The position numbers and the translations under genes are program-made. Source: a bacterium (GTDB lineage Bacteria; UBP14; UBA6098; B30-G16). From it: a DNA stretch of 5,505 nucleotides. The stretch covers positions 1 through 5,505 of the forward strand of contig JALTEE010000465.1 in assembly GCA_027007865.1 (NCBI GenBank), read 5' to 3'. Numbering within the stretch: the first letter of the stretch is position 1; each line of letters opens with the position of its first letter. Positions 5,488 through 5,505 of this stretch are shown here, one piece after another. The notes under the pieces are model-generated. The model was not told the DNA's origin and did not search any database. It saw nothing but the letters and a program-made list of their open reading frames with translations.

Positions 5488-5505
5488 ATATTTATAAAAT
5501 AATTA

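Overview
The window is bacterial, of medium to low G+C by eye. It holds a translation-associated gene block on the minus strand (about 861-5453) that converges on a small HicBA toxin-antitoxin pair on the plus strand (346-811). Clear Shine-Dalgarno sites and the order infB - DUF503 - (extra gene) - rbfA - nrnA are typical of many bacterial nusA/infB operons. The sequence does not name a phylum. Its features fit an uncultivated or deep-branching lineage: a lysine/arginine-rich IF2 linker, GTG starts, and a pilin-like gene inserted between DUF503 and rbfA. This placement is inference only.

Minus strand, in order of transcription: infB (translation initiation factor IF2, complete, 745 aa); a DUF503/YlxP-family protein (93 aa); a membrane protein with an N-terminal DUF4190-like double hydrophobic region followed by a type IV pilin-like helix and a short globular tail (207 aa); rbfA (30S maturation factor, 120 aa); and nrnA (DHH/DHHA1 nanoRNase/pAp phosphatase, 319 aa). 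Gaps are 17-48 nt, so one transcript is likely. IF2 and RbfA act on the 30S subunit and NrnA clears very short RNAs, so the block couples ribosome assembly and initiation with the end of RNA decay. The DUF4190/pilin-like gene is the outsider.

Plus strand: a possible 3' end of a gene at the left edge (2-43, weak), then about 300 nt of non-coding DNA. This holds a perfect 8-bp hairpin (86-107) and four degenerate copies of a 21-bp tandem repeat (176-259). hicB (79 aa antitoxin) and hicA (77 aa toxin) follow, overlapping by 8 nt. Between the stop codons of hicA and nrnA lies a second hairpin carrying the same TTGTAGGG tag as the first, in opposite orientation. The toxin-antitoxin module and its tandem repeat are therefore bracketed by an inverted pair of tagged palindromes.

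The items most worth a second look are the DUF4190/pilin-like protein inside a ribosome operon, the repeat architecture around hicBA, and an unusual Asp-Trp-Lys substitution in the G domain of IF2.
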